NCBI GenBank assembly: GCA_012184525.1
Contig: WOFQ01000006.1
Span: 434,001 to 498,000, forward strand
DNA length: 64,000 bases
Direction: 5' to 3'
Source: Xenoacremonium recifei
Lineage: Eukaryota > Ascomycota > Sordariomycetes > Hypocreales > Nectriaceae
This document shows, piece after piece, positions 32,751 to 44,206 of this stretch. The position numbers and the translations under genes are program-made. The notes under the pieces were generated by a model that was not told where the DNA came from, ran no database searches, and saw only the letters and a list, made by a program, of their open reading frames with translations. Every line of letters starts with the position of its first letter. Position 1 is the stretch's first letter.

Positions 32751-34962
32751 ATGAAGTTCTTCGGCGGCGGCAAGAAACCATCCTCCAAGAAACCGTCCGA
32801 CGAGAGTCTGCACGACCGCGACGATTCGCCGCCGTCCTATTCGGAGCCTTCTTCGCCCGCCCGACCCCACAGCTATAGCTCGAGCCAGAGTCAGAGTCAC
32901 AGTCACAGTCACGGCCACGTGAATCCCTCCAGCAACAGCAGCAGTAACAGGTCGCCGACGAAGAAGTCCTCTCGCCCGACCTCGTACGTCGAGCCGGGCA
33001 AATCCTCGCCCTCGTCCGCCTCCCGCTCCTCGCGACTCTCGCGCCACTCAACCGACCCCGGTCTGTCGAGGCGGAATCGGATCGATCCCGACACTCACCC
33101 TCTGAACCTCCCGCCGGAAGAGCGCAATCGCCTCTCCGAACTCGCCAAACGAGCCATGAGCGGTTCAAACGCAATGGATATCGACCGCGAGCCGGTCAAC
33201 GGCTCTGCCACCACTTCCACCTCGAATCCCTCTGCGCAGACCAACTTCGCCGTCCCCATCCCGAATGGTTCTGCCTCGCGAGACGGCGCTCCCACCCCGC
33301 CACCTCACAAGTCCAACCCGTCCAGCCCCACGCCTACACCTCTTGAGGATGCCGAGTCCTACAAGGCGGCAGGCAACCGGTTCTTCAAGGAACGCAACTG
33401 GGCCAAGGCCATTGAGCAGTACAGCAAAGGTATGCATTAAACGATGCCCATCCGTCACACGTCAAAGTACTGACTCTTCTTGCAGCGGTCGACCTGTTTC
33501 CCTTCTCGGCCACTTATCTGGGCAACCGCGCCGCGGCTTACATGTCGAATGGCCAGTATGAGGCTGCTTTGGAGGATTGCCAACGGGCAGCCGATCTCGA
33601 CCCCCAGAATGCCAAGATCCTGCTCCGTCTAGCTCGCATCTACACCGGACTTGGACGACCTGAGGAAGCCATGACTACGTTCAGCCGCATCAGCCCGCCT
33701 CCTTCGGCCAAGGATATGGCACCCACCAAAGAAATGTTGCACCACATCACTTCTGCCCGTCAGACGCTGGAGCGAGGGACTGCTCAGTCTATGGTACTCC
33801 ATGCTCTCGACCAGGCTGAACGCCAGTTGGGTCCTGGTGTAAGCAAGCCACGCAAATGGCAGCTCATGCGAGGAGAGGCGTACCTCAAGATGGGACGAGA
33901 AAACTCGCTGGGTGAGGCGCAGAACATTGCCATGTCTCTGTTAAGGAACAACAACCAGGACCCTGAGGCTCTCGTTCTACGAGGTCGCGTGCTCTATGGC
34001 CAGGGCGAGAATGACAAGGCCATTCAGTTTTTCCGAATGGCCTGCAGCTGCGACCCTGATTTCCGAGATGCCATCAAGTGGCTGAGGATTGTGCAGAAGC
34101 TCGACCGAATGAAGGAAGAGGGCAACACGGAATTCAAGGCAGGCCGACTGCAGCCCGCCATTCAGAAGTATACCGATGCCCTGGAAATCGACCCTAGCAA
34201 TAAGAGCATGAACGCCAAGCTCCTACAGAACCGAGCGCAGTGCAAGATCAAGCTCAAGCAATTCGAAGAGGCCATTTCTGACTGTGAGCGTGCCATCGGT
34301 CTGGATCCTGGCTACAACAAGGCTCGAAAGACCAAGGCCAACGCCCTGGGACAGGCCGGCCGCTGGGAAGATGCTGTTAAGGAATGGAAGAGCATCCAGG
34401 AGCTCGAGCCCGAGGACCGTAACATTCCCAAGGAGATTCGCAAGGCTGAACTGGAGCTGAAGAAGGCACAACGGAAGGACTACTATAAGATCATGGGCAT
34501 TGAGAAGACTGCCTCCCCTGACGAGATCAAGAGGGCTTACCGCAAGATGGCTGTCAAACTGCATCCCGACAAGAACCCCGGAAACGCTGAAGCCGAGGAG
34601 AAGTTCAAGGATATGCAAGAAGCGTACGAGACCTTGAGCGATCCTGAGTAAGTTTGGCGATTTAAATCCTCGATTCTGATGACTCTCCTAACCATCTATA
34701 TAGGAAGCGAGCCCGGTACGATAACGGTGACGACCTCCTTGACCCCTCGGATATGTTCGGCGGCGGTGGTATGGGTGGCGGTATGGGCGGTATCGACCCC
34801 GAGATTCTCTTCAGCATGATGGGCAACCAGGGCGGCTTTGGCGGTGGCGGCTTCCGAGGTTCTAGTGGTGGTTTCCCTGGCGGTGCCAGTTTCAGCTTCG
34901 GCGGCGACGCTGGCGGCGGTCGACAGAGGGGAGGCTTCCCAGGCGGCTTCAACTTTTCATGA
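32751..34962 (+). CDS. TPR and J-domain co-chaperone (DNAJC7-like)
   Basis: Exons are 32751-33429, 33486-34647 and 34704-34962, giving 699 aa. Residues 1-200 are Ser/Pro-rich and disordered (MKFFGGGKKPSSKKP start). Residues about 200-540 hold a series of TPR repeats, for example AAGNRFFKERNWAKAIEQYS and EEGNTEFKAGRLQPAIQKYT. A J domain follows at about 556-625 with the HPD tripeptide (AVKLHPDKNPGN). A Gly/Phe/Met-rich tail ends GFPGGFNFS. TPRs bind Hsp70/Hsp90 C-termini and the J domain stimulates Hsp70 ATPase, so it shuttles clients between chaperones in the cytosol. Unusually, the same frame stays open for 111 codons after the TGA at 34960 (see next entry). Confidence 0.9.
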
Positions 34963-35298
34963 CAACCCACTTCAGAGGACGACGAGGACGATGAAGACGA
35001 CGGTGACGAAGACGACGATGAGGTGGAGGATAGTGATGGAACGGAAGCCAGTACCGCAGAAGATGAAGACTCAGCAGCGTACACCTCTCCGAGGACCAAG
35101 CTGCGAGACCATCTTGATCAGCGCCGAGAAGCTCGCGAGCAACTGGTGGACACCGCCCGCAAGTACGGGATGGTAGCCCTAGCAGCAATCGTCTTGCTTC
35201 CAGTGCACTACATTCTTCTGGCTTCTTTGGGAATTGCATCTGTATACTTTTGCGTGCGCATCATCTGGCCGCGTCGACGCACCATGCGGACGGGATAG
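34963..35298 (+). other. In-frame acidic and transmembrane tail after the co-chaperone stop
   Basis: Directly after the TGA at 34960-34962, in the same frame, lie 111 sense codons ending at a TAG (35296-35298). They encode an acidic tract (EDDEDDEDDGDEDDDEVED), a polar segment (SPRTKLRDHLDQRREAREQL), a hydrophobic helix (MVALAAIVLLPVHYILLASL) and a basic end (WPRRRTMRTG). This ordered layout looks like a real tail-anchor. It could be joined by an alternative intron: donors of the type G|GTATGG at 34769-34790 and the acceptor CACTTCAG ending at 34975 keep frame. Readthrough of TGA CAA, a sequencing change, or a separate gene are alternatives. Confidence 0.5.
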
Positions 35299-35820
35299 AC
35301 GACACCATGCTGGAACTGGAAAGACAGGATGCTCATTGGAACCCATTGCTCCGGCGTTTAGGTATTCTCTTGCTGCTTTTGCACACATACACCACCAGAC
35401 ACAAAACATTTAGACTAGCACGATGAGAGGAGCGGACTAAGACTGATGGCCGAGGGATCCTGCTTGCAGAGGCTGGGATTTCTGCTTGTCCTTGGCCCGG
35501 ATACTGCTTAGATCAGTTTCGTGTTGCGGTGTGGATTGGATCCATGTAGGCTGTCATAATAGAGGCAATGTTGCTGTGTATTCTAGTTCTCAGCTTTGAG
35601 ACTATGCTCCAGGTTCATAATAACCATTCCACCTATCTGCCTCTGAGCCTTTCCTTTTCTCGCAGCGTTTGGCGATTAGTCGCCAGGGTATATTGCTGTC
35701 AGAGTCATTCGCTTCCCTTGTTCCGTGTTCGTAACCCGGCCATCCTGCTTGCCCCATGTCCCATCAACGCATCGCCAGCAACGCGTCCCATACGCATTCA
35801 TTGTAGTTTCGCAGTCCTCC

Positions 35821-36449
35821 TCAACCCATCGTCCCCGCGGTCTCTACGTTGCCCGTCGGCTCACTAACAGCACCTCCCTGCGGCACGTCCACAGCACCAT
35901 TGCTCTCTACAACAGCACCAGTGCTTCCCCCCGTCGCCTCAACCACACGCTTCACATCCTCGCGCAGCTCGGGCATCGCCGCGTTCATCTGCTCGGCCAG
36001 CACGTCGCGGAAGTCCGCAAAGGCGTTGACCTTGCCGCGCATCAGCTGGTTGCCGCGGCGCACCAGCTCGACGAACTCGCGCGTGTAGATGTCTGGGTTG
36101 CGGCCGTTCTCGACGTATTCGAGAAGTTCGGGGGGGACGGAGGGCAGGACGAAGGGCGGGGAGGCCGTGGTGTGGAGGGTTTGGAGGGAGCGGGAGAGGG
36201 TTTTGCTGTGCGCTTGTTAGCGATTGGCGGTATGAATGAGATGAGGGAGAGGGTGTACATTTCGTTAGCGAGGACATCGCGGCTGGGACGGCCCATGGAG
36301 TCGTAAGTTGAGACTTGGACCATGATCTGGTAGAGGTCTTGAATGATGTCCTTGAGCTGTTCTGCCGGACGGTCAGCGGTCTTCTAGGATACGGGGGAGG
36401 TTGACGTACGCTCAAGGACATCGTGATTTATTCGCTCGACGGGCGCCAT
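35821..36449 (-). CDS. med10: Mediator complex subunit 10 (Med10/Nut2)
   Basis: Exons are 36449-36410, 36361-36259 and 36205-35821, giving 175 aa. The Med10 family core runs from residue about 12 to 135: QQLKDIIQDLYQIMVQVSTY, GRPSRDVLANEIKTLSRSLQ, then PPELLEYVENGRNPDIYTRE and FVELVRRGNQLMRGK. A variable Gly/Val-rich tail ends the protein. Med10 sits in the middle module of Mediator and links gene-specific activators to RNA polymerase II. Two small introns (48 and 53 bp) must be removed to restore the conserved text. It lies tail to tail with the co-chaperone gene. Confidence 0.93.
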
Positions 36450-37158
36450 TGTGGGATGCTGAGAATTCGGCGCAGTTGTGCTGATGAATGGAGGATTAAG
36501 CACGTAGGTGACGGAGCCTCGTTGCGGGAGACTCATGAGAAAGGTCACCGGGGTGGGGCCGATGGCGGATGCGGCGTGGTCTGTGCATTGGGTTTTGCTT
36601 AATGGAGGGAATGGTGGACAGACTTACACTGAGATCAACTTCACTTCTGAGTTAAGACGGGATGTTTTGAATTTTGTTCTGTAATTGGCTTACCATATAG
36701 TAGATATATTTTGTCCTCAAAGATTCAAGTGCTATCTGTTGAGGGTTTCTACCTTTGGTACTGTTAGCTCTGACTCCAGCCGAATAGTCATCCTCAATTC
36801 AACGACATAATAACATGAAGAACTCATCGATTACTGCTTCCATAATAAGGAAGCCATGAGTACATTTGCTCAACGATTATCTGCTCGAGAAACAATCAAA
36901 ATGTTTTCTTCTTGCCCTTTCACTTGAGTAGAAGGACGGACTAAAAGAGAAGTTCGAAGGTGTCTAGGGTAAACATCCATATCCACTTCAATGGTTCTAC
37001 TTTATCGACTTATAGATCTGCCAAGAATCACTATTCGGAATAATTCTACAATTAATTGATCAACCTCAAATATTGATAGATCTTCACTGTATCATTTGGC
37101 GGTAAAAAACCTTCATGAGACAGGCACTCAAACCTAATGTAGGTGCCTGCGTTGACGG
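36450..37158. other. Intergenic region, nothing recognised
   Basis: 709 bp; AT-rich from about 36640 on. It holds the Med10 promoter at its left and the 3' flank of the glyoxalase-like gene at its right. No gene or repeat could be supported. Confidence 0.5.
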
Positions 37159-38019
37159 CTATTTAGCTGTCTGAAATGAAAGCACCACATTAGGAAGAAG
37201 TTCGACGGTTTGAGGGCTCTGCTCATTCCCCAGCAGTGTCAACTTGATGACAGGTGCATTGCCACCATCATTGCCAGCCAGTGACACTCTGCCCGCGTCC
37301 CGAGCTGCACGAGGAACATCGTAGCTCCAGCCCGATTGATGGACACCTGAATCTGGAGGTCTTGACAAAACAGCACCATAGACAGATGTGAACGTGGAAA
37401 CTTCTTTCTCGGGCAGCGAGACGTCAACACGGGCAACTCCAAGTGCACCAGAAGGATGCTGAGTATGTGACAAAGGCCGACCGTCTTGCAGATCCAGGTA
37501 GGGCACACGGAGATGCCGTGGGGTTCTGTCAAGACACCAGAAAGGCGCATATCCTGGCCAGATTGAACTCCCAGACGTGGTTTCTACAGAGGCTGTGGAC
37601 CACTCGAGGACTGTACCATCCGGTCGGGTTCGTCCTCCAGAGACAGGGTCCGCATAGACCACACTGGAGTGGACATCACGAACCCGCTCCTGGACAGCGT
37701 AAAAGTCCGTCTCGTGTGGGAGCGTGCATGCCCAGTCGATGACGCGCCCTTCCTCAAGATTACCCCATCGATGCTTTCGTCTTTCCTCTGGGGATATATT
37801 CTCCTGAAACGCGATGAGTTCGATGTACACGCCGTCGGGGAAGATGATGAGCTTGTTAACGGTCAATCCGCCGGCATGCTCCCCGCCTTCGATAACAACG
37901 AGGCTGTCCTTCAAGCGATTGGGGAGCTCGAGCAAAGTCTTGTGAGACACCAAGACCACGATGTGGTCTAGAATTGCGCGCGGATCCAGGACCGGGCGGA
38001 AGTCAGGGTCAGGGCACAT
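37159..38019 (-). CDS. Glyoxalase-like domain protein
   Basis: A single exon of 286 aa. The start ILDHIVVLVSHKTL with following GGEHAGGLTVNKLIIFPDGV and YIELIAF is the Glyoxalase_3-type vicinal oxygen chelate pattern: a metal-binding His near the N-terminus (DHIVV) and a Glu in the YIEL strand. The middle contains the W-G-x-L segment (HRWGNLEEGRVIDWACTL). Fungal members of this family are uncharacterised small-molecule enzymes. No signal peptide is present. The neighbours give no pathway. Fold is fairly sure, reaction unknown. Confidence 0.82.
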   Translation of the reverse strand: MCPDPDFRPVLDPRAILDHIVVLVSHKTLLELPNRLKDSLVVIEGGEHAGGLTVNKLIIFPDGVYIELIAFQENISPEERRKHRWGNLEEGRVIDWACTLPHETDFYAVQERVRDVHSSVVYADPVSGGRTRPDGTVLEWSTASVETTSGSSIWPGYAPFWCLDRTPRHLRVPYLDLQDGRPLSHTQHPSGALGVARVDVSLPEKEVSTFTSVYGAVLSRPPDSGVHQSGWSYDVPRAARDAGRVSLAGNDGGNAPVIKLTLLGNEQSPQTVELLPNVVLSFQTAK

Positions 38020-40403
38020 TTTTGCGGTCGAGAGTTGTTAATGTCAAGAGGAAGGTGTTGAAGATCGAAAGCCAGAGTGCGGGGGACGTTCATGTAATCA
38101 ATCGCAGGCAGGATTGCGTGCTGACAACAGGCAGCCATGATTTGCAAGTTTGATGAGCTTCTTGTCAATTTTGAAGAACCGTGTATGAGGATATCTTTCA
38201 CATTGATGTTCAAAAGAGAAGATTTGAACCAACTTCAACCGCAAGGTACAGGCAGTCGCTCTTTCCCTCAAGGTAGCTCCTTCTCAACTGTCCTGTGGCT
38301 GGAGCGGTCGCCGGGGACGGGAAGGAGACGCCCGATCAGCCACACTGACCCTGCTGGACCTGGCAATTAGGCCGCCAATTCTTCCACCGGCTGAAAGCCA
38401 AACTCTCCACTTTCATCCCATCAACGTTACGCTACTAACAAACCGCGAGGATCCTCATCAGCAGAAGCGGTCGAAAAGGAGTCACGCAAGGATGCAGCGA
38501 TGCTAGCTTCCTCTTTCGCTCTCGTCGGCTGCGCTTCCGCCCTATCCACGGATTCCCCGGGTCACAGTTTGCAAGTGCCAACTCGATCCCTGAGAGAGGG
38601 AAGACAGTGCTCAACAAGATGATCATCCTCCAATCCGACCCTCCAAGGCGCGTCCCGACATCTCAGTGGTCAATTCGACACAAGAAGACATTCTAACTTC
38701 TCTGGAATCTCGGGGATGCAACGGTTTCTGTGGATCAATTCGAGTTTATTTCAAGACGCTGGGATTCATTAGGTAAGGAGGCAACCTCACCGTAAGGCAT
38801 CCGTTCAGACAACCACTGACCTTCGGAAGTTGGTCGAGCGTGAGTGCTTCGCCGCCAACATGCATCCAACCACTCCGGCTCTCACGGTAGCTCGACTGCG
38901 TTCGCTCGGAGATTGTATCACATGTCACGAGAGCTGACGTGCCGTCGGCATCTCCCCCTCTTCCAAACGATACTTTCTACGGGATTCTTGCAGCCAACCT
39001 GGAAATTAGCGAACCCCCCTGGTCGGCCTATGGGCTGACGGAGGCAGATCGCTGCCGACATCATCCAAGCGCCTCCGGTTCCCCCGCATCCCCGCCTTTC
39101 AATCTTGGACACTGTGCTCCGTACCTTGCATCCCTGTCGTTGGCCATTCGCGCTGACCATGGCTGACAACTTCCGGTACCCTGACGGTGATGGAGGGTGG
39201 ATGGAAGGCTGGTGGGTTGTCGGCTCATCGAGGTGGTGGTACGGCCGGTCAGCCACGATCGTATTCCCTAGTCTCCCGCCTGATCCAATCGCACGCTTGT
39301 TCCTGAACCCCAGAATGCTTATAGTCTCGGCCGAGGCTTCTGGTGCTTCAAAGAGAACTTTGGCAGGTGATCCGACATTCAGCCAGTTAATGGCCTCGTT
39401 CAGGGATCCTTCGATCGCGGTGAGCGCTCGCTTTGGGCCCCTGTCTTCCGTCTAAGCTAGGCAGAGGTAAGCTTGTCTGGAGACCATCACCTTTCAGCCA
39501 GGCAGCCAGGCCAGCTTCATTCATACCCAACGGCGACGATCTTTGAGGAACTTCGGCTCTGCCTTACTACTTCGATGCCGACTCCACAGCGTTGAGGGGA
39601 TTCTATCCCGCGAACACCTGGTCAAAGAAAAGCTGGGCACGGATGTCGGCACCGAGTGATAGCAATCCTTGCACCCCGGCTACAATTGCAAACAAATCAT
39701 TGTTCATTGTGACGGCAGTGCAAGCAGCAATCTCCTAGTTCAAGAGTCTCCAGGACGAGTGTCTAGGCATCGGCAGCTTCAACACATCGCTAAACATGGA
39801 TATCTCGGAAGTCGCCTTATTTCCACTATCCATACGACCTTTCATTGCTACGCTGGACGCTTCTAAATGCAAACAACACTACGGGAACCAGGGGCCATTT
39901 CTCTTCGGCCCTGTTGATACTCAAAATGGAAGCTCTCCGCGGAACTAACCAATCGCAACGATACCACGCCCTCCAAGTGCTCGCGAGGAGGATCCTTTGC
40001 TCGGCAGGGTAACTGCTTTTGGTTGAGCTTCACCCAGCTCTTTCTTGTGTACGAGGTTGGTTCCGTCAATTGGAAGTCACTAAGCCCCGGACGTTATGAG
40101 GATGAGTCCTTAATATTAGCCAACCCTGGTTCGAGTATGGTAAGGCGAATGACCAACAAAGAATCAGATGCAAAAAGTTGATGATCGAGGATAGATCGCC
40201 GAGGTCTCCAGCTTACCCCAGATGCGACCCCGGATTACCAGCAATGTATATTTGAGAGCTTAAAGCCCAATATCTGCGTGTCCACAAGCTCAGGCCTCGA
40301 GCTCAGGCACTTCACTCGCTCGAAGATTTGCATTCGTTTGCCTGTTCTGAGACGCAGCGGGAGCCCGTCGAGTGTCGGCTAGTTCTCCTTTCTCCTATCC
40401 AAA
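38020..40403. other. Gene-poor 2.4 kb interval
   Basis: No reading frame here has protein-like content or a plausible set of splice sites. The right part (40200-40400) is the promoter and leader of the CFEM gene and is CT-rich just before the ATG. No repeat or RNA gene was recognised. Confidence 0.45.
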
Positions 40404-43400
40404 ATGAGACGCTCACTTGGGCCCATCAGCCTTCTGGCTTTGGCCCGGCTGGCGGCTGCTCAAGAGGCTTGCCTCAGCTTGACAACCTTGTTCCCCTCCT
40501 GCGCTGTAAGCCAATTCTACCATCTCCCATAAGGTCTCAAACATTGACTCCGGAAGTTGCCATGTGTTACCTCAGCTGCTAGTGCAGTTGGCTGTACCAA
40601 CCCAACCGACCTTTCTTGTAAGTGAAGATCGACCCGGCACAACGAGGTTCCAGTCTCTAACCTCCAACAGGCCAATGTATCCCCGCATCGTCTTCTGCCA
40701 TACAGGCCTCAGCCCAAGGCTGCGTCATTGCTGCGTGTACTGCGTTTACCGATCTAGAAAGTGCCTTAAACGCCGGTCCTTCTGTGTGCTCTTGCGTTGC
40801 CACCGCTGTACCAGAAACTACAACAGCACCGGCTACTACTGAGGCTACAACCACTGCTGAGCCTACGACTACCGCCGAAGCTACCACCACTGCCGAAGCC
40901 ACTACAACTGCTCAAGCTACTACGACAGAAGCTGCCACTACTACAGAGGCTGCCAGCACTACAGAAGCTTCCACAACTGAGCCGCCTACAACAACCGCAG
41001 CTGGTACTACGACTGAGGAAACTACTTCAGCAGAACCTACCACGACCGAAGCAGAGACTACCACTGCTGCTGAGAGCACCACAACGTCGGCCGAAACCAC
41101 TGAAGCCGCGACTACGAGCACTGGTCCTATCACCACTGGGCCAGGTACTACGGCATCATGTGGCGGTTCTCCTTGCCAAGCTAGTGCTGATGCTGTGCCC
41201 TCTTGTGCTCAGAGCTGCATCTTCTCAGCCGCAGTGACTAATGCTGGCTGCGCGACAACAGACTTCGAGTGTCAATGCTCTTCTTCTGCCGCCATCCAGA
41301 ATGCTGCTCAAGGCTGTGTCATTGACGGGTGCGGTATTCAGACCGGCATTGCAGTCCTGAGCTCAGTCAGTGCTTTGTGCAACTGTGTCGACGCCAATCC
41401 TACTGTACCTTGCACTGCCTCTGCGACAGCTACCGAGACCTCCGCAGAGACAAATACTGCGGAGACATCTGCTGAGACTACGGAATCTACCACTGCTGCC
41501 GAAACCACTACAGCTGAGACTACAGCCGAGACTACTACTGCTCAAACCAGTGAAGGTCAGGGAACCACCACTGGCGAGGAAACTTCCGGTGTCACCACCG
41601 CGCCGACCTGCACCGGCGGAAGTACTCAAGACTGTGGGCCGGTGGCCTCAACTGCCATCCCTGAGTGCGCTCAGGCATGCTTTACCAGCGCTGCCCCCAA
41701 CATTGGTTGTGATGTCACGGATTATGCTTGCCAGTGTCAGTCAGCTGCTCAGGCTTCTCTTTCTCAGATCCTAGTTCCATGTGTTATCACTGCATGCCCC
41801 GGTGCCTCTCTTAATGCTGTCATCACTGGAGCCAGCTCTGTATGTGCTTGCGCTACTGCTCCTGTTTCCAACGACTGCACTGCAACAGAAGTCTCAACTA
41901 CTGGCGCCCCAACCGGTACCACAGGAGCCTCGACGGGCAGCGGCAGTGGGACTACCGCTGTCGAGACTTCGACTTCCGCTGAGACGGAGACAGAGACGGA
42001 AGCCCCTACAACCACTTGCGAGGCCGCCACGACATCTGACTGCGGTCCCGTCGCAACCTCTGCAGTTCCTTCCTGTGCCCAGGCTTGCTTCATCTCCATG
42101 GCACCCAGCGTTGGCTGCGGCGCCACCGACTACGCATGCCAATGTGAGCCAGATGCTCAATCGTCTCTTTCTCAGCTGCTCATCCCATGCGTCGCTACGG
42201 CTTGCCCTGCCGCTTCTTTGCCCGCTGTGATCACAGGCGCCAGCTCTGTTTGTGCATGTGCTACTGCCGTGCCTACTGGTGGTAGCTGCAGCGGCGGTGG
42301 TGGTTCAGGAGGCGCAACCACAACTGCGCCTGTCACGACCGCACCTATTACAACCGGCCCTGTTACGACCAGCGGCTCCGGCAGTGGTGGTACAACTACC
42401 TGCGTTGAGGCCACTACTTCTGATTGTGGCCCTATTGCCAGCTCTGCTATCCCCTCTTGCGCTCAAGCCTGCTTCACTTCAGCTGCTCCCGGCATTGGAT
42501 GTGCTGTGACGGATTATGCTTGCCAGTGCGGAAGTGCTGCCCAAGCCAGCCTGACTCAGCTCCTCCTCCCCTGCCTTGAAACTGCATGCCCTGGTGCCTC
42601 TTTGCCCGCTGTGATTACCGGAGCTAGCTCCGTATGTGCCTGTGCTACTGCGGCCCCTGAAGGCGGCAGCTGTGGCTCTGGCGGCAGTAGCAGTGGCGGC
42701 GGAGGTGGCGGTTCAGGGGCTACTACAACTGCCAGCGGTGGAGGATCAGGAGCTACTACAACCGGTGGTGGTTCAGGAGCTACCACGACTGCCGGTAGCG
42801 GTGGCTCAGGAGGTGGTTCCGGCAGTGGTTCAGGTACTAAGTACTGGACTACCTCCACCATCTACACCACTTCAGTCCAGACAATCACGTCATGTGCTCC
42901 CACAGTTACCAACTGTCCGGGCTCGCCAGGTCACCCGCATGTTACTACTGTGACCATTGCTATTTCAACTACTGTGTGCCCTGTCACTGAGACCAAGACC
43001 CCCGGGTCCAGTGTTGTTGCTCAATCCACTAGTGGCAGTGGAAGCGGTAGCGGCAGCGGAAGTGGTGGTAGTGGCAGTGGTGGTAGTGGCAGTGGTGGTA
43101 GTGGCAGTGGTGGTAGTGGCAGTGGTGGTAGTGGCAGTGGTGGCAGCGGAGGCAGTGGTGGCAGCGGAAGTGGTGGTAGTGGTAACGGTGGCAGCGGTGG
43201 TAGTGGCGGTAGTGGAAGCGGCAAGGGAAGTGGAAGTGGTAACGGATCGGGAGGCAGCGGAGGTAGCGGCGGTAGCGGCAGTGGAAATGGCAGCGGCAGC
43301 GGGAGTGGTGGCAGTGGTGGAAGTGGTAGCGGATCGGGTGGCAGCAGTGGAAGTGGTAGCGGCAGTGGCAGTACCACTGGATCTACTCCTGCTGAGACGA

Positions 43401-43498
43401 CTGGTCCTGTTGTCGTCGCTGGCATGGCTGCTCGCCCTGAGATTGGCATCGTCGCCGGTATCTTTGGTGCTGTCTGGCTGGCTGCCGTTGCTCTCTAA
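40404..43498 (+). CDS. GPI-anchored cell-surface protein with five CFEM domains
   Basis: Exons are 40404-40505, 40557-40617 and 40671-43498, giving 996 aa. A signal peptide (MRRSLGPISLLALARLAAAQ) leads into CFEM 1 (about 22-100), whose C-x3-C and PTDLSCQC text is only complete after both short introns. Four more CFEM domains follow at about 215-300, 367-452, 502-590 and 630-716. Each has eight Cys and the conserved Asp of TDFECQC/TDYACQC, the axial haem ligand in Candida CFEM proteins. Thr-rich linkers, a Gly/Ser-rich region (about 717-956) and a hydrophobic C-terminus (GIVAGIFGAVWLAAVAL) for GPI anchoring complete it. Domains 3-5 are near copies of each other. Roles in haem/iron relay or adhesion are likely. 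Confidence 0.92.
43030..43376 (+). repeat. Gly/Ser-coding minisatellite
   Basis: Inside the CFEM gene a 15-bp unit, AGTGGTGGTAGTGGC, is repeated almost exactly over about 43060-43145 and then decays into related GGT/AGT/GGC units up to 43376. It encodes (SGG)n/(SGSG)n. Replication slippage here would change the length of the wall-spanning stalk without breaking frame. Confidence 0.8.
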
Positions 43499-44206
43499 GC
43501 ACGGAGAACGAAAGGGATGTTTCCATCAAGGCTACTTAATTCATGTATATAAATAATCTTTCTACTTCACAGCCCGATACATCCCGCGGGCTTCCTTCGA
43601 TACGGGGTCATGACGAAGGAGAAAATCCAATGCAGAAACGAAATAAGAGATGTATGAATCGCTCCTTAATGCAGGGCAACTTATTCCTCAATCGAAAGAA
43701 TGATGAACAACTGCAATGAAACCCAAAACGCGTATAAGAGATTCTGGAACGCCTCCAAGCCAGGTTGGTGGTTGTTCTTCTGGGCTGTACCCTCTTTATA
43801 TACATCGGGCCATCGCTGTTTAAGCGGACCATCGGGGCGGATCATCGGGACAGGACCAGCAAGTTTAATGTCGCCGCGTAGGAACGGGATTCGTCTCAAC
43901 AACGTTATCCCGAACTTCTCTAACGCTTGCTGTTTATATATATATATATGTCATCTTTGTCATCTATAAGCCCCGGACTTCAACTAGTCCTAGGCCCAAA
44001 CTGGAAAATTCTCGTTCTATTTATAATCGATTAACTTTGCGATAATGCTGCGGAGTTCCACCTAAGGATCTCACTGCGGAGTTCCATTAGGATATATAAG
44101 ACCATCGTCATTGAATCCCGAGCCATTGGGATTTCTTACTTCGTCATACGCTAAGCCTTTCACCTCATCTTACTTCTACATACTCAGAGCTGCACTCACA
44201 GTCAAA
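43499..44206. other. Intergenic region: CFEM 3' flank and DUF1993 promoter
   Basis: 708 bp. Besides the promoter elements at 44048-44100, a short TA run (43936-43949) is present. The open frames on either strand around 43608-43970 carry no recognisable protein. Confidence 0.45.
44048..44100 (+). promoter_or_regulatory. Direct repeat CTGCGGAGTTCCA and TATA box upstream of the DUF1993 gene
   Basis: The 13-mer CTGCGGAGTTCCA occurs at 44048-44060 and again at 44074-44086, a spacing of 26 bp. TATATAAG follows at 44093-44100, about 107 bp before the ATG. A paired upstream site next to a strong TATA box suggests a regulated promoter. CGGAG resembles half sites of Zn2Cys6 regulators, but the binder is unknown. 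Confidence 0.45.

Noticed and set aside
40857..43449. Long opposite-strand and other-frame ORFs over the CFEM gene
   Set aside because: They arise from the low-complexity Thr- and Gly/Ser-coding repeats read in other frames.
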